From Cryptomeria japonica (taxonomy: Eukaryota > Streptophyta > Pinopsida > Cupressales > Cupressaceae): a stretch of DNA of 58,000 bases. The translations under genes and the position numbers were made by a program. The notes under the pieces were generated by a model. That model searched no databases, had not been told where the DNA came from, and saw only the letters and a list, made by a program, of their open reading frames with translations. The stretch lies in the NCBI RefSeq assembly GCF_030272615.1, contig NC_081414.1:818972396-819030395 (forward strand), written 5' to 3'. Below are positions 12,211 to 23,800 of this stretch, piece after piece. How positions within the stretch are numbered: position 1 is the first letter of the stretch; every line of letters begins with the position of its first letter.

Positions 12211-13386
12211 TGTTGGCATTTTTGATGATTAATGTTGTGATTGTCATTGATGGACACACACTTGATTTGAGATCACTTTTTGTATGTATAAGTTAAAGCT
12301 CAACCGATATTTGTTCCAACCGGTATGATGTATTATAGTCTTTAGACTATCGGTGTTTTGCAGAAAGTATTTACCGATCTGAAGCGGTATGAAGATCCCA
12401 AGCGGTTCAAGGATCTCAAGTGGTATGAAGGAACAAAGCGGCACAACTCATAATTCCTAGTCTTCATTTTGTCAAACCAACATCCGGTATTTTTCTTTAA
12501 CCGATATTTTGTATGAACTGGTAATACTCTGTGATGAGTTACCAACCGACATTTTGTGATGAGTTACCATCCACCGATTGTTTGGCGGTGCCGACACTTT
12601 AATGATGCTTTTTGTGTCATGTTACCAAATATGTCTAGATGCATTGAACCTAGGAAATTGTATTGTAATCCTATTGGACTGACATGAAATCAGATTCCTT
12701 TATAAGGACATCATGTCTAGGGTTTTAGGTTGTTGCTAGGGTTTTAGGTGATTGATGAGTTTTTGTAAGGGAAAATACAAAAGATAAGTTCAGGTCTGCG
12801 AGAAGAGGCAGAGAGTGAATGTGTTGAAGACTGAAGTAATTCTTGAATGCATTAGGAATGAGCTATCAAAGATCTAACCAAGCAATCTATGCTATTTGCT
12901 AGATCACTCACTTGTTGATTACTCACATCTTCGACAAGTCTGAAGCCCTTAACCGGGTAGGCCCAAAAGCCTTTTGTAAATCCTCTAACAAGGTGGTTCA
13001 CATCTGTGGATCTAAAATCCTCTAGAAAGGTAGTCTTTAATCAGACTTATCTCCTAACAGAGATTGAGATTCCTAATAGGATTTGTTCTGGTAAAGAACA
13101 TTGTAGGACCTTAACCGGTCTGACCTTAACTGGTCTGGTTCCTAGTCTGCAGATAGTTACTTGTGAGTTCCATCTCACAGTGGTTTTTCCCATTTCCACG
13201 TCAAAATCTCTCATGTTATGGTGTTTGTGCTTCTGTGGGTGAATGCATTATTTGCTATTTGGTTTGCATGTGTGCTAACCAGTTTGTTTGCTAAACTGTT
13301 TTACCGGTTTATTGGTAGTATAGTAAAGTGTTTAAGTACAGTGATTTATGGCATACTAATTCACCCCCCTCTCTTAGTATTCATCA
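12211..13386 (+). repeat. Element C 3' LTR
   Basis: This 1176-bp LTR starts TGTTGGCATTT and ends TTCATCA, with a TATA box (TTTATAAGG) near 12700. It is followed by gaggt, the second TSD copy. Confidence 0.9.
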
Positions 13387-13522
13387 GAGGTACTGTTTGC
13401 TAGAAGAGTACCTTAAGTACTAGTAGGAAGTAAGTATGAAGGAAAAACACCTTTTAAATGTTTTGCATGTAATAAGATTGGTCATTTTTCATCTAGATGT
13501 CCTAAAAGGAATTCAAGATTTT

Positions 13523-13630
13523 AAGAAAGAGTTAGAAAATATTTTAAGCTTGACCCTGGATATCAGAACAAGTATAAAGAAAGAGTTAGAAAATATTTTA
13601 AGCTTGACCCTGGATATCAGAACAAGTATA
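13523..13630 (+). repeat. 54-bp tandem duplication in copia B gag
   Basis: Two exact copies of a 54-bp unit (13523-13576 and 13577-13630) encode an 18-residue basic segment twice, in frame, just after the zinc knuckle. Confidence 0.9.
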
Positions 13631-14796
13631 AGTAAATGAAAAACATAGACAAACCATGCTACATAGCGGATGAGGAAGGTGTTACTGATTCTGATAATGA
13701 ACCGACAAAAGACTCTGCTAGTGGTTCCGACAATGGGAAGGAATGGGTGTTCTTGTCTATCAAGGAAGATGTTCCAACACTGGAAGAGAATGTACCTGAA
13801 GAGAAGGCACTTGCTTCTAAAATTGAAGACAAGGATGAATGGGTAATTGACAGTGGTTGTTCACATCATATGACTGGAGATAAAAGGAAGTTTCTATCTT
13901 TGCAAGAATTTGATGGCGGTTTGGTTAGATTTGGAGATGACAAAACATGTATGATCAAAGGAAAATGAATTATAACACTGGATGGTAAGAACAATACTGA
14001 TAATGTTTATTATGTTGAAGGTTTAAGGCATAATATTTCGAGTGTAGAACAATTGGTAGATAAGGGATTTCAATTACAGTTCAAAGATGAAAAATGCAAA
14101 ATCATTAATAGATCTGGTTTGGAGATTGCAACCGATACACAGACAAAAGGTAATATATTTCATTTGAATTCTTGTGAGAAAACATGTTTGATTGCACAAA
14201 TTGATGAGAGTTGGCTATGGCATAAGAGGCCATGTCATGTGAATTTTGATTGCATTGTAAAGATCAGTTCAACTAAGGAAATTAGAGATATACCTAAGAT
14301 TGTAAAGCCCTATAATCGGGTATGTAAATAATGTCAAATGGGTAAACATGTCATAACCTCTTCTAGGAGTAGACAAGATAAATCTAATGATGTTCTTGAT
14401 CTTATTCATACTGATCTACATGGGCCTGCTAGAGTTAAAAGTTTTCAAGGTGATGGATATTTCATGCTAATCATTGATGATTATTCTAGAATGATGTGGG
14501 TTACTTTTCTAAGGGAGAAATATGAGGCTTTTGAAAAGTTTGAAATCTTTAAGGCTAATGTGGAAACTAAGACAGGATTGAAGATTAAATGTTTGAGGTC
14601 AGATAATGGTGGAGAATTCACATCTGGTGAGTTTAATAACTTTTGTGAGAACCATGGTATAAGGAGACAATTTTCTTCTCCCCGGACACCTCAACAGAAT
14701 GGAGTTGTGGAAAGGAAGAACAAAACTATCTTGGATGCTGCTAGAACAATGATGATGGAAGATAGTCTACCTCATATCTATCAAAGAGAAGCAATA

Positions 14797-14801
14797 ACCA
14801 C
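14797..14801. repeat. Target-site duplication of element D (accac), 5' copy
   Basis: It is repeated exactly at 30973-30977. Removing D and one copy restores the copia B integrase frame. Confidence 0.95.
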
Positions 14802-15608
14802 TGTAGACACCTAAAATTGTCATGTCTAATTAAATAAATATTTTATTTATTTAATTATCTAAGCCTAATTCTTCTATTAATTAAATAAATTTTTATTTAT
14901 TTAATTAATTCATTTATCCTCTTCTAGCCTTATTTCTCATTTAAATAAATACATTTATTTATTTAAATTATCCTTTTCCTAAATTAAATAAATATTTATT
15001 TATTTAATTGATCCCACTTCTTCTATTTATTAAATAAATCTTTATTTATTTAATTAATTCATTATCTTTTTCTACACATGACACATGTCATTCATCTCTT
15101 AATTCATACACTACCTACCCCTTTCATTATTTTACTATTTTCTCTACCTACCCTCTAATCCTAGCCGACCTCTCTTTTTACACCTCTCAATCTTATCCCT
15201 CCATTTCATATTGTGTCTTCTATTTAAGGAGATGCTTTCTTCATTATCAAACCCTAATCACTCATGCTAATCAAGCATTCTAATGACTAATGACTGATTT
15301 TGGAGTACTTGGCTACACTACAATTCCACTTACAACCACATTCCGTTCTTTGTTGAGCTCTTGTGCATATAAAAATCTGAGAGCAAATATATCAAGCAAG
15401 ATCAATGGAGATAGGAAGAATGGAGATCAAAACCCTATTGGACATGTGATGGTATAATCTTTGTGATTTTGAGTTATTTTGCATTGTCTTAGGTTATCTT
15501 CATATGTTATGGTGGATCTTTGTTCATTGTTAGGCTAGGGTTTAGTGGTTGGATTCATTTTAGCCTTGCAATATTGTTGTTTATTGTTATCCATTTTCAC
15601 CATAAACA
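14802..15608 (+). repeat. Element D 5' LTR
   Basis: It starts TGTAGACACC and ends CATAAACA. The first 260 bases carry five A/T-rich imperfect palindromes (AATTAAATAAAT against ATTTATTTAATT arms). A TATA-like CTATTTAAGG lies at about 15220. It is identical to 30166-30972. Confidence 0.95.
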
Positions 15609-15611
15609 TTT

Positions 15612-15629
15612 TGGCACGCCCGGTGGGAC
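15612..15629 (+). other. Primer-binding site of element D
   Basis: TGGCACGCCCGGTGGGAC lies three bases after the LTR and begins with the TGG expected of a tRNA 3' end complement. I did not assign the tRNA. Confidence 0.8.
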
Positions 15630-15720
15630 TCTTGTCCCTTTGCATTTAACATTTTTGTTGTAGATTTCGCATTTTTGAAGTTGCAGATCGGACAATTTTC
15701 GATGACATTTTAGGTTTTTC

Positions 15721-15958
15721 CGCGTCTGCGAGTGTTCGGATCGCGTTTTTGTGTTTCAGAAGCATCTGCAATATCTTGAATCGCGTCTGTGTTTTTTGCC
15801 AGATGTTATTTTTGCAGGTTTCTGGAACCACGTCTGTGATTGATCTTATCGTGTCTGTGTTCGGGAATAGCATCTGCGGTATCCAAGTGCATCTGTGAAT
15901 TACAGAACCGCGTCTGTGTCATACAGACGCGTCTGTGTCTAGTATAGAGGCGTCTGTG
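15721..15958 (+). repeat. GCGTCTGTG-word array 1 in element D leader
   Basis: About ten copies of GCGTCTGTG or close variants (GCATCTGTG, ACGTCTGTG, GTGTCTGTG) occur. The last four (15889, 15910, 15929, 15950) are spaced 19-21 nt with unrelated sequence between them. Confidence 0.85.
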
Positions 15959-17164
15959 CTTTCTGTTTTGCAATTTTAGTTTTTCTGAGATTCGGGTTTT
16001 CGGATTTTGTACTTAGGGTTTCAGATCTAGTTTATTTTTGGCTAACCCTTGCAGATCTAGCTAACCAAGTTTGTGCAACTTGCTTTGGAGGCAAAAACGT
16101 TATTGTTGAAGGCCCCTTTTCACAAAGTCTTTTGGGTTTTCTAAAATTTACCTAACTCGTGTGCTTGCAGGAAGGGGTGATCATTTGAAACAACCCAAAC
16201 TACTAACAATTTTGTTGCAGGGCCTTAGCTAGGGTTTTGTAGTTTTGTTGTGTGCCTTGTTTTCATAGATTAGCAAACACTTCCATTGGTGCACTAAAAT
16301 TGAATCATTGTCTTTTGTGTCTTGAGCAATAGGCTCTTTTTGTTTAATCTTTAGAGGGCCTGTCTTCCCGTGTGGTCATTAGGACTACTAGTGAGAAGAG
16401 AACGACCCAAGTGGTAGTGAGGAAAACCCACCTCATCCAAACCACTATAATCAAATGTATTCATGGTGAAAACTATGAATAACATGTGCTGATTAGTTCA
16501 TACCGACACTATGTCTCCCCATAAACCCGTTTGATCAAATTTATTTGATCATTTGTAGGGCGTAACCCCTACCGGCTGGGAGCCTTCTGTATTTACAGAG
16601 CTGAAAGTGCCGCATGTATGGCCACACGAGCGGATGCCCTTACTAGCACCTCTTTGTTTTAGATGCCCAAATCCTTCTAGTTGTTGAGGCAGGAGGTCGG
16701 ACCTCTGGTAGCGGCCCACACACATACGGTTCTTAGTAGAGATACAAAGTTCGCCATAGGGAGTTTTCATGGGGACTGATGCTTGGCTGACCTGAGAAGT
16801 GAGTGCCGAGGGGAGCCAGTGAGGTCAAGCATCTAAGTATCCACTCTGAATAGCGTAGCCTCGGGGGTAAAACCCTATGTGGGATCAACAACTATTGTCT
16901 TGGCCAGCCCTAAGATTTGTGCTTGTCTTATGCTAAACACTCAAACATTCAAGACAAAACAACAAAACATTGTGTCTTTTGTGTCTTCAAGTGTATGCAA
17001 AAACTTTTTTACATCAAACAACACACTTTTGGAGTCTAAACAGTTTGCAAACATTGAGTCATCAACATTGTGTCCTCTTGTCACGAAAAACAGTCGAAAA
17101 ATCAGATTTGGTCACAACAAAACAACTTCACAGATAGGAAAAATTGCACTAAGGTTACAGAAAC

Positions 17165-17313
17165 GCGTCTGTGTCTGTTCAAACCACGTCTGCGTCAGAT
17201 AAGCACGTCTGTGAAGTACAGAATAGCATCTGTGTTTTTATCAGCATCTGTGTCAAACAGAGAGGCGTCTGTGTCTGGGAATCGCGTCTGTGAAGTATAC
17301 AGAGGCGTCTGTG
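17165..17313 (+). repeat. GCGTCTGTG-word array 2 in element D leader
   Basis: Eight copies start at 17165, 17186, 17205, 17226, 17244, 17265, 17284 and 17305. Spacing is 18-21 nt; the core is conserved and the spacers are not. It ends about 500 nt before the gag start. Confidence 0.9.
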
Positions 17314-17807
17314 TCAGGATTTGAAAACTTTAACAGTCAAGCAAACAAAGAAAATCAGTTTCGACATACTTGAGCTTCTTAGGTTGTCTCTTCAGGTTTC
17401 ATCTAGCATTCAGCCCGTTCTAAGGTTTCACACAGTCCATCATTGCTTCACATCTCATTTTACATTCATACTTGTCTAAACTTGAGTCAAAAAGGTCACT
17501 TTCTTGTCCTCACTATACTCTTTCAACACACTACATACAACTACACTTTGCTAAGTGGTCCCTCATCAAGGTTTCTTACCTTTGGGTCTCATTTGGTCTT
17601 ACTTAGAGTCAAGGTCAGCTTACCTCATCAAGAGAAACTATCCTCTCTTTGGAAGTCACACCTACTCTACTACTTACATACTTGGTCTTACACTTTGGGC
17701 ATTGCAAGTACACCTCAAGATTCACTTACACTCCATACAACTCTTGGTCTTCCATACTCTCATCATTTTTCATCTAGTCTCTCACATCTTGGTCTAACAC
17801 CTAGTTC

Positions 17808-20800
17808 ATGGTTGAAACCCGCCTTCAAAAATCTAGGAGAATAGCTAAAGAAGCTCAAGAATCCGTAAACATGAGTTCTTATGAGTATGACAATGATCTA
17901 TTCTACAATCCTGAGCACACTACATTACCAGATATGAATGTTTATAGACACAATCCAAATGTGGAAAACACAAACACTATAAACAACAATGCTACACACA
18001 ATGACACAGTGGACAACTCTTCAATATTATCAGCAGACATAGAAGAATCCATAATGAATCCTCAATTTAATAGATTGGTTGAAGAGATAATGAGGAGAGA
18101 TAGACAATACTTTCTAAACATGATGGCACATAGTGGAGCTAAAATACCACATGATTTTGACTTATCTCAACTTATGGAAAGTCGACCCTCACAACAAACT
18201 CAACCCAACATGGATCAAAGGAGACCAAATAGTGGAGGAAATATAGGACCGAATAATATGATGCCGGAGTCACCATCAGCTTTGCTTCAAAAGCTAGCAA
18301 TCCCACATACACAAGCTCAAACATATGATACTTACACTCAAAGACCATCATGGAGGCCTTATGCTCAGACACATGCTCAAGGTGTGGATCAATCAAAACA
18401 AGTGGATACTCAAAGACATCCTCAAAATTTTGACACAAGGAGACCTCATGTCAAAATTGGGGGCAACACAATGGAAAATGAAAGGCCTATTGAATATGGT
18501 TTATACACACAAAATAGATATGGGGTCCCTCAACATGAAGTTATGCCAAGTGCTCCATATATGCCACATCAATATAGACCTCCATATGGACATGTCTACA
18601 ATTAGTATCATCCATACATGCAACAAGCTCCTCCTCAAATGGGCATTTCAAACATGGGGTATGCTACAAGAAATCAATCTCCTCCCAAAAATAATTTGGA
18701 GCAACAAATAAGAGATTTACAAAAGAAAATGGAGGACATGAGTACACCAAAACCTACATACACTATGAGAGATATATGTCCTTATCCCTTTGATAAGAGC
18801 ATTCCAATGCCTCCATTTCCTCCACACTTTGTAACGCCAAAATTTGACAAATATAGAGGGAGAGGAGACCCCAAGGCACACATACGACAATTCTTCACAG
18901 CTTGCATTGAGGTAGCGGCAGAAGAAACATACTTGATGAGGTTGTTCCCACAGAGCTTAGGCGATCAAGCTATGGAATGGTTTTCTCAATTACCTCCTGG
19001 TATTAAGTCATGGGGCGACTTAGCGGAGGCATTCATTCAACATTTCTCTTACAACATTGAAACAGATGTCTCAGTTACTACCTTGTGCAATACTAAACAA
19101 AAGGAAGGAGAATCTTTCACAACATTTTTACAGAGATGGAGAAACTTAGCTAGCAGATGCTCTTGTGAAATCCCGCAGAAACAAATGGTGGAGATGTTCA
19201 CACAAAATGTTAACAAGGACATTGGCTATGATCTAAGGAAAGCTTGTTTGTCCACATTCAAGGATGTTATTGAAAAGGGCCTAGCAACAGAAAAGGTCTT
19301 AATTGAACAAAGAGTTATTAAGCTATTCAAGGAAAACAAAGATGACTTTAAAGGAAAAGACAAGCCAAGATTTTGGAATAAAAACAAGAACACAGTCAAC
19401 GATGGCGTTGTTGATGCCAATACAGTGAGACCCAAGTTCATCTTTTCAGGCTCAAGTTCTACAAACAATCAAGTGAATATTCAAACAACTTCTAGACCAC
19501 GAAGGAAGTACACTCCATTGGGGGAACCACTTGAATTAGTATTCAAAAAGCTTGTAGCAAACAAAGTAATTACAGTTCCAGATTTTCCTCCTTATGAACC
19601 AAAGGTAAAACCAAATTGGTGGAATGATGATGAGTATTGTGAGTTTCATAAGAGCAAGGGTCACAAGACAGGTAATTGCCATCGATTGAAAAACATTGTG
19701 CAAGATCTCATTGACAGAGGAGATATAGAGATTGAGGGACATTCATCTAATCAAGAACATGAGGTGTTTAAGGAACCATTCCCAAAACATGACAAAGGAA
19801 AAGGCAAAGTCACAGATGATCAAGCCAATTACACTAGAGCACCTTACAATTATGATTCTACTATCAATCACATCTCAATGGACAATCATATCTCTACCAT
19901 TACTATCAAAAACAAAAATCCTGAGAATCCTTCTCAGAGACCCAAAATTGTCCTAAAAGGTGTGGGATCTTCGTCCGAATCTACCTCTGAATGTCATGTT
20001 ACAACCCATCGAGGTAAGATTACATTGCTAGGTGCCTCCACTAAGAATACCAATCTTTCATCAACCAAGCTTGAGTACGACCTTGTAGAACAACTAGGGA
20101 AGACACCCGCACTCATCTCTATTCTTGAGCTCTTACGTATATCTCCTGCACATAAAGCTATCCTTGACAAAATCTTGAGAGATACTGCCGTCCCTACTGA
20201 TCTGAACGTGGACCAGTTTCAAGCCATGGTGGGATACCTATCCGTTCCACACTCCCTCACATTCACAGAAGCCGATGACGCCTCCATAAGTTAGCCACAT
20301 AATGCACCTCTACATGTTGAAGCCTTCATACATAAACATAGAATAAAGTGAGTCCTGATAGATGGAGGAGCAGGTCTTAATATTTGTACATTGAGCACCA
20401 TCAGATAATTGGGATATTCTGACAAAGCTGTAAATTCTACAAACCAAATCACCATTAAGGCTTATGATGATGAAGAGCACTCGTCCAAGGGCACGGTCAC
20501 CTTACCACTAAGAATAGGGCCAGTAACAAAGGATGTGGTTTGTCAAGTCCTAGATCTAGATCTCACGTATAACATATTGCTAGGACGTCCGTGGATTCAT
20601 GAAATGAGGGCAGTCCCATCAACATACCATCAGTGCATTAAGTTTCCTCACAATCGAGTCGAGGTAACGGTCAATGGTGATCCAAATCCATTCATATATT
20701 GTAATAACTTGAGATCACATACTGAGATTATCATCCCCAGCAATCGTGAGGCTACTCCTTCTTCAGCATATATTGATCCTGAGTCATTAAAGCCCTCGAC

Positions 20801-23800
20801 ATCCAAACAAGGTGAACTTAGAGCCAAGTTTCAAGACAAAGGCATGGGAGAATACACTCTGAATCAGACAATGTTTTTACGACAAGTCATGAGCTCTCCC
20901 AAGGAATATGGGAGGCCACATCCTAACAAGCAAATCCCCATCATGATACTCAAATGGGATCCTACCATCTTTCAAAAATGGGGTGAACTAGAAGAAGAAA
21001 ATTTATATAAAATGCTCTATAAGGACGTTGAAGAGGACACACATGATCAGATTATTATACCCTGTGAGAACTATGGCAAAGGCTTCAAAATTCTGCAAAG
21101 ATTTGGGTATGATGGAAAAAGCCCTCTCGGACTACGCAAAGAAGGTGTCATGGAGCCCTTACAACCTGAGCTAACTACAAGAAGGGAACGCTCCAAGGGG
21201 CTTGGTTTTCTGAATCCCAGACTACATAATAAAAGAACAAAAGAGGTATGGCGAATTAAAGTTGCCGAAGTTCAACAAGAGGATTACTATTCCAGAGACT
21301 CCAATGAGTGGGAATGGGGTTTAGACAAATCCTCCAGTGACTATGAGCTCACTGAAACATTCAGAGAGCCAGATGAACCCACAGAGGAGGAGGAATTTTA
21401 CAAAAAGTTCAGAGTTGGTCAAGAACCAACCCATAAGGATCCCCCACAAGCTTCGTTTCAAGGTCCTAGGTCAAAATCACATAGGATGAGGACACCTGTC
21501 CCAGAAGGCTCTACTAGTGATGACAATTTGGATTCGCTCACGATCGAAACTGATGAGGAGAGTGCCATCGATGACCTCGACGATTACCTTGACATACCTG
21601 AATATAACCACATCTTCACTATTAGTCCTGCAAACCCTGAAAGCACTAAAGACCTTCCCCTTGTTCATCCTCAACTCATTGACTGGGATCATGAAGGACC
21701 AGCACAATTTGATACATTTCAAAATGACGAAGCTATTATCGATTACCTTGGCATTCGAGATGATCTTCCCCCTGGAGACCACAAAGCAGGATACGCCATA
21801 GAGCTCAACAACATAGCATACTTTGGTGAGGGTGTCGGGCCTTCTAGTCGCAAAAATGTGAAAATAAAAACAAAACAAGGGTCTTATGGCGAAAACCACA
21901 CTGTGGCGCTATCTGACTCCAAAAAAGTAAAAAGAAAGGACGTATCTAAGGGTGAAAATGTCTCTGAGGCACCCGAAGATGGAAGGCTCGACATTCTCCC
22001 AGCATCATACGAGGAAAAATCATCCATGTTGGTAGAGGAGCCTATAAAGACAAACATTGGTACAACAGAGGTTCCACACAACATATTTTTGGCTCAATCA
22101 TTGACAGAGGCCGAGAGAGCAAAATTCATAAGCTTCTTTAAGGGACGACAAATCAACTTCGCATGGTCTTACGCGGATATGCCTGGGCTAGACCCGGATT
22201 TGGTGATGCATCATTTAACAGTCAAACCAGGGGCAAAACCAGTAAAGCAGAAATTAAGGAAAATGCATCCACAAGTGGCATTGCTAGTCAAGGCAGAGCT
22301 AGAGAAATTATTGGATGTCGGATTCATACGCCCAATTGATTATCCTGAACGGATTTCCAATTTAATACCTATCAACAAACCAGATCGCAGCATCCGAATA
22401 TGTACAGACTTCAGAGATATCAACAAGGCTTGTCCAAAGGACAATTTCCCATTACCAAACATTGACTTGATCGTTGATCTCACAGCAGGCCATGAAATGT
22501 TATCTTTAATGGACGGATTTTCTGGATATAATCAGATCAGGATTGCACCTGAAGATCAACATAAAACATCATTCACTTGTCCATGGGGAACCTTCTGTTG
22601 GAATGTCATGCCCTTTGGCCTGAAAAATGCAGGTGCCACTTATCAAAGAGCGATGACCACTATTTTTCATGATCTCATGCACATAACCGTGGAAGATTAT
22701 GTTGACGATCTTTTGGGAAAATCAATAGACAGAAACATACACTTAGACATACTTTCAGTTGTCTTTGATAGGTTGGAAAAATACAAGGTAAGATTAAACC
22801 CAAAGAAATGTGTCTTTGGAGTAACCTCCGGGAAGCTCCTAGGATTCATTGTGTCTAAAAGAGGAATAGAAGCTGATCCAGCAAAAGTCAAGGCTATCTT
22901 GGACATGCCGCCACCCAAGAATATCAGTCAACTTTGATCTTTACAAAGGAGACTCCAGTCCATATGAAGATTCATAGCACAACTTGCAGATAAGTGTAAC
23001 CCTTTCCAGCACCTGCTACACAAAAACATCAAGTTCAAATGGGATGAGAACTGTCAACAGGATTTTCAGACGCTCAAAGATTATCTTTTGAACCCACCAG
23101 TCTTGATGCCACCAATTCCAGATCAACCTTTGTTACTCTACATATCAGCTACTCCAACGGCACTGGGGGCACTCCTAGCACAACAAATACCTAACGGCAA
23201 GGAAAAAGCAGTCTACTATATCAGTCGCACATTGGTGGGATATGAGCTAAACTACACTCCAATCGAACGTGCATGTCTCGCTATGGTCTTTGCTTCACAG
23301 AAGTTACGACATTATATGCTCACTCACAAGACTAAGTTGATTGCCAAAATTGATCCACTAAAATATCTTCTCAACAAAGCTACACTTACTGGGCGGCTGG
23401 CCAAGTGGGTAATGATTCTGAGTGAATTTGACATTGAGTACGTGGACAGGAAAGAAATCAAAGGACAAGCCATTGCAGATCAATTGGCAGATGCTCCCAT
23501 GATAGATGATGTTCCTCTATAGTCAGAATTTCTAGATGAGTCCATTCTAACAATATCACCTGCAAAGCCATGGCAATTATATTTTGACAGCTCATACACA
23601 CAGCACGGGGTAGGAGCGGGTATACTCTTTATAACTCCCCAAGGCGATTCTATACCAAAGTCATACCGCTTATCATTTCTGTGCACTAACAATATAGTGG
23701 AATACGAGGCATTAACAACTGGATTAAGAATTGCAGTTCAGTGGAAGATCCAGGAACTTCGTGTTTTTGGGGATTCTCAACTTGTCATCTGTCAAGCAAC

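Larger units (their letters stand above)
5765..13386 (+). mobile_element. Element C: pol-less, non-autonomous copia-type LTR retroelement
   Basis: LTRs at 5765-6927 and 12211-13386 flank a 5.3-kb interior with an initiator-Met primer site and a purine tract. The interior holds a gag-like frame with zinc knuckles (6978-8255) and a long unrecognised frame rich in Lys and Glu (8699-11941). There is no protease, integrase, RT or RNase H, so movement would need enzymes from another copia element. The 5' LTR starts TATTGG where the 3' copy has TGTTGG, one substitution in the terminal dinucleotide. It sits in copia B gag in the same orientation. Confidence 0.88.
13387..14801 (+). pseudogene. Copia B gag C-terminus, protease and integrase N-terminal half (cut by element D)
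   Basis: The frame resumes from 5764. In order it holds the Gag zinc knuckle CFACNKIGHFSSRC (about 13456), an 18-residue segment duplicated in tandem, the aspartic protease motif DSGCSHHMTGD (about 13852), and the GAG-pre-integrase region with its zinc-binding HHCC domain (about 14200-14340). The integrase core follows, with first Asp in HTDLHG (about 14410), SDNGGEF (about 14600) and PQQNGVVERKN (about 14690). Stops lie at 13414, 13519, 13633, 13966 and 14329 in an otherwise single frame. Element D is inserted after AITT. It continues at 30978. Confidence 0.88.
15630..17807 (+). other. Element D long leader
   Basis: This 2.2-kb noncoding leader precedes gag. It holds a first GCGTCTGTG array (15721-15958), a block shared with element A's leader (about 16380-16460, containing GAACGACCCAAGTGG and CACTATAATCAAATGT), and a second array (17165-17313). 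Small frames here show no domain. A long structured leader is common in Tat/Ogre elements, some of which splice; I could not fix a sense intron. Confidence 0.75.

Noticed and set aside
13387-14801. An independent copia fragment starting at 13387
   Set aside because: The frame and target-site duplication join it to 5764, so it is the continuation of copia B.
16549-16770. Minus-strand 73-codon frame in D's leader
   Set aside because: It shows no domain, lies in structured noncoding leader and has no equivalent in A.
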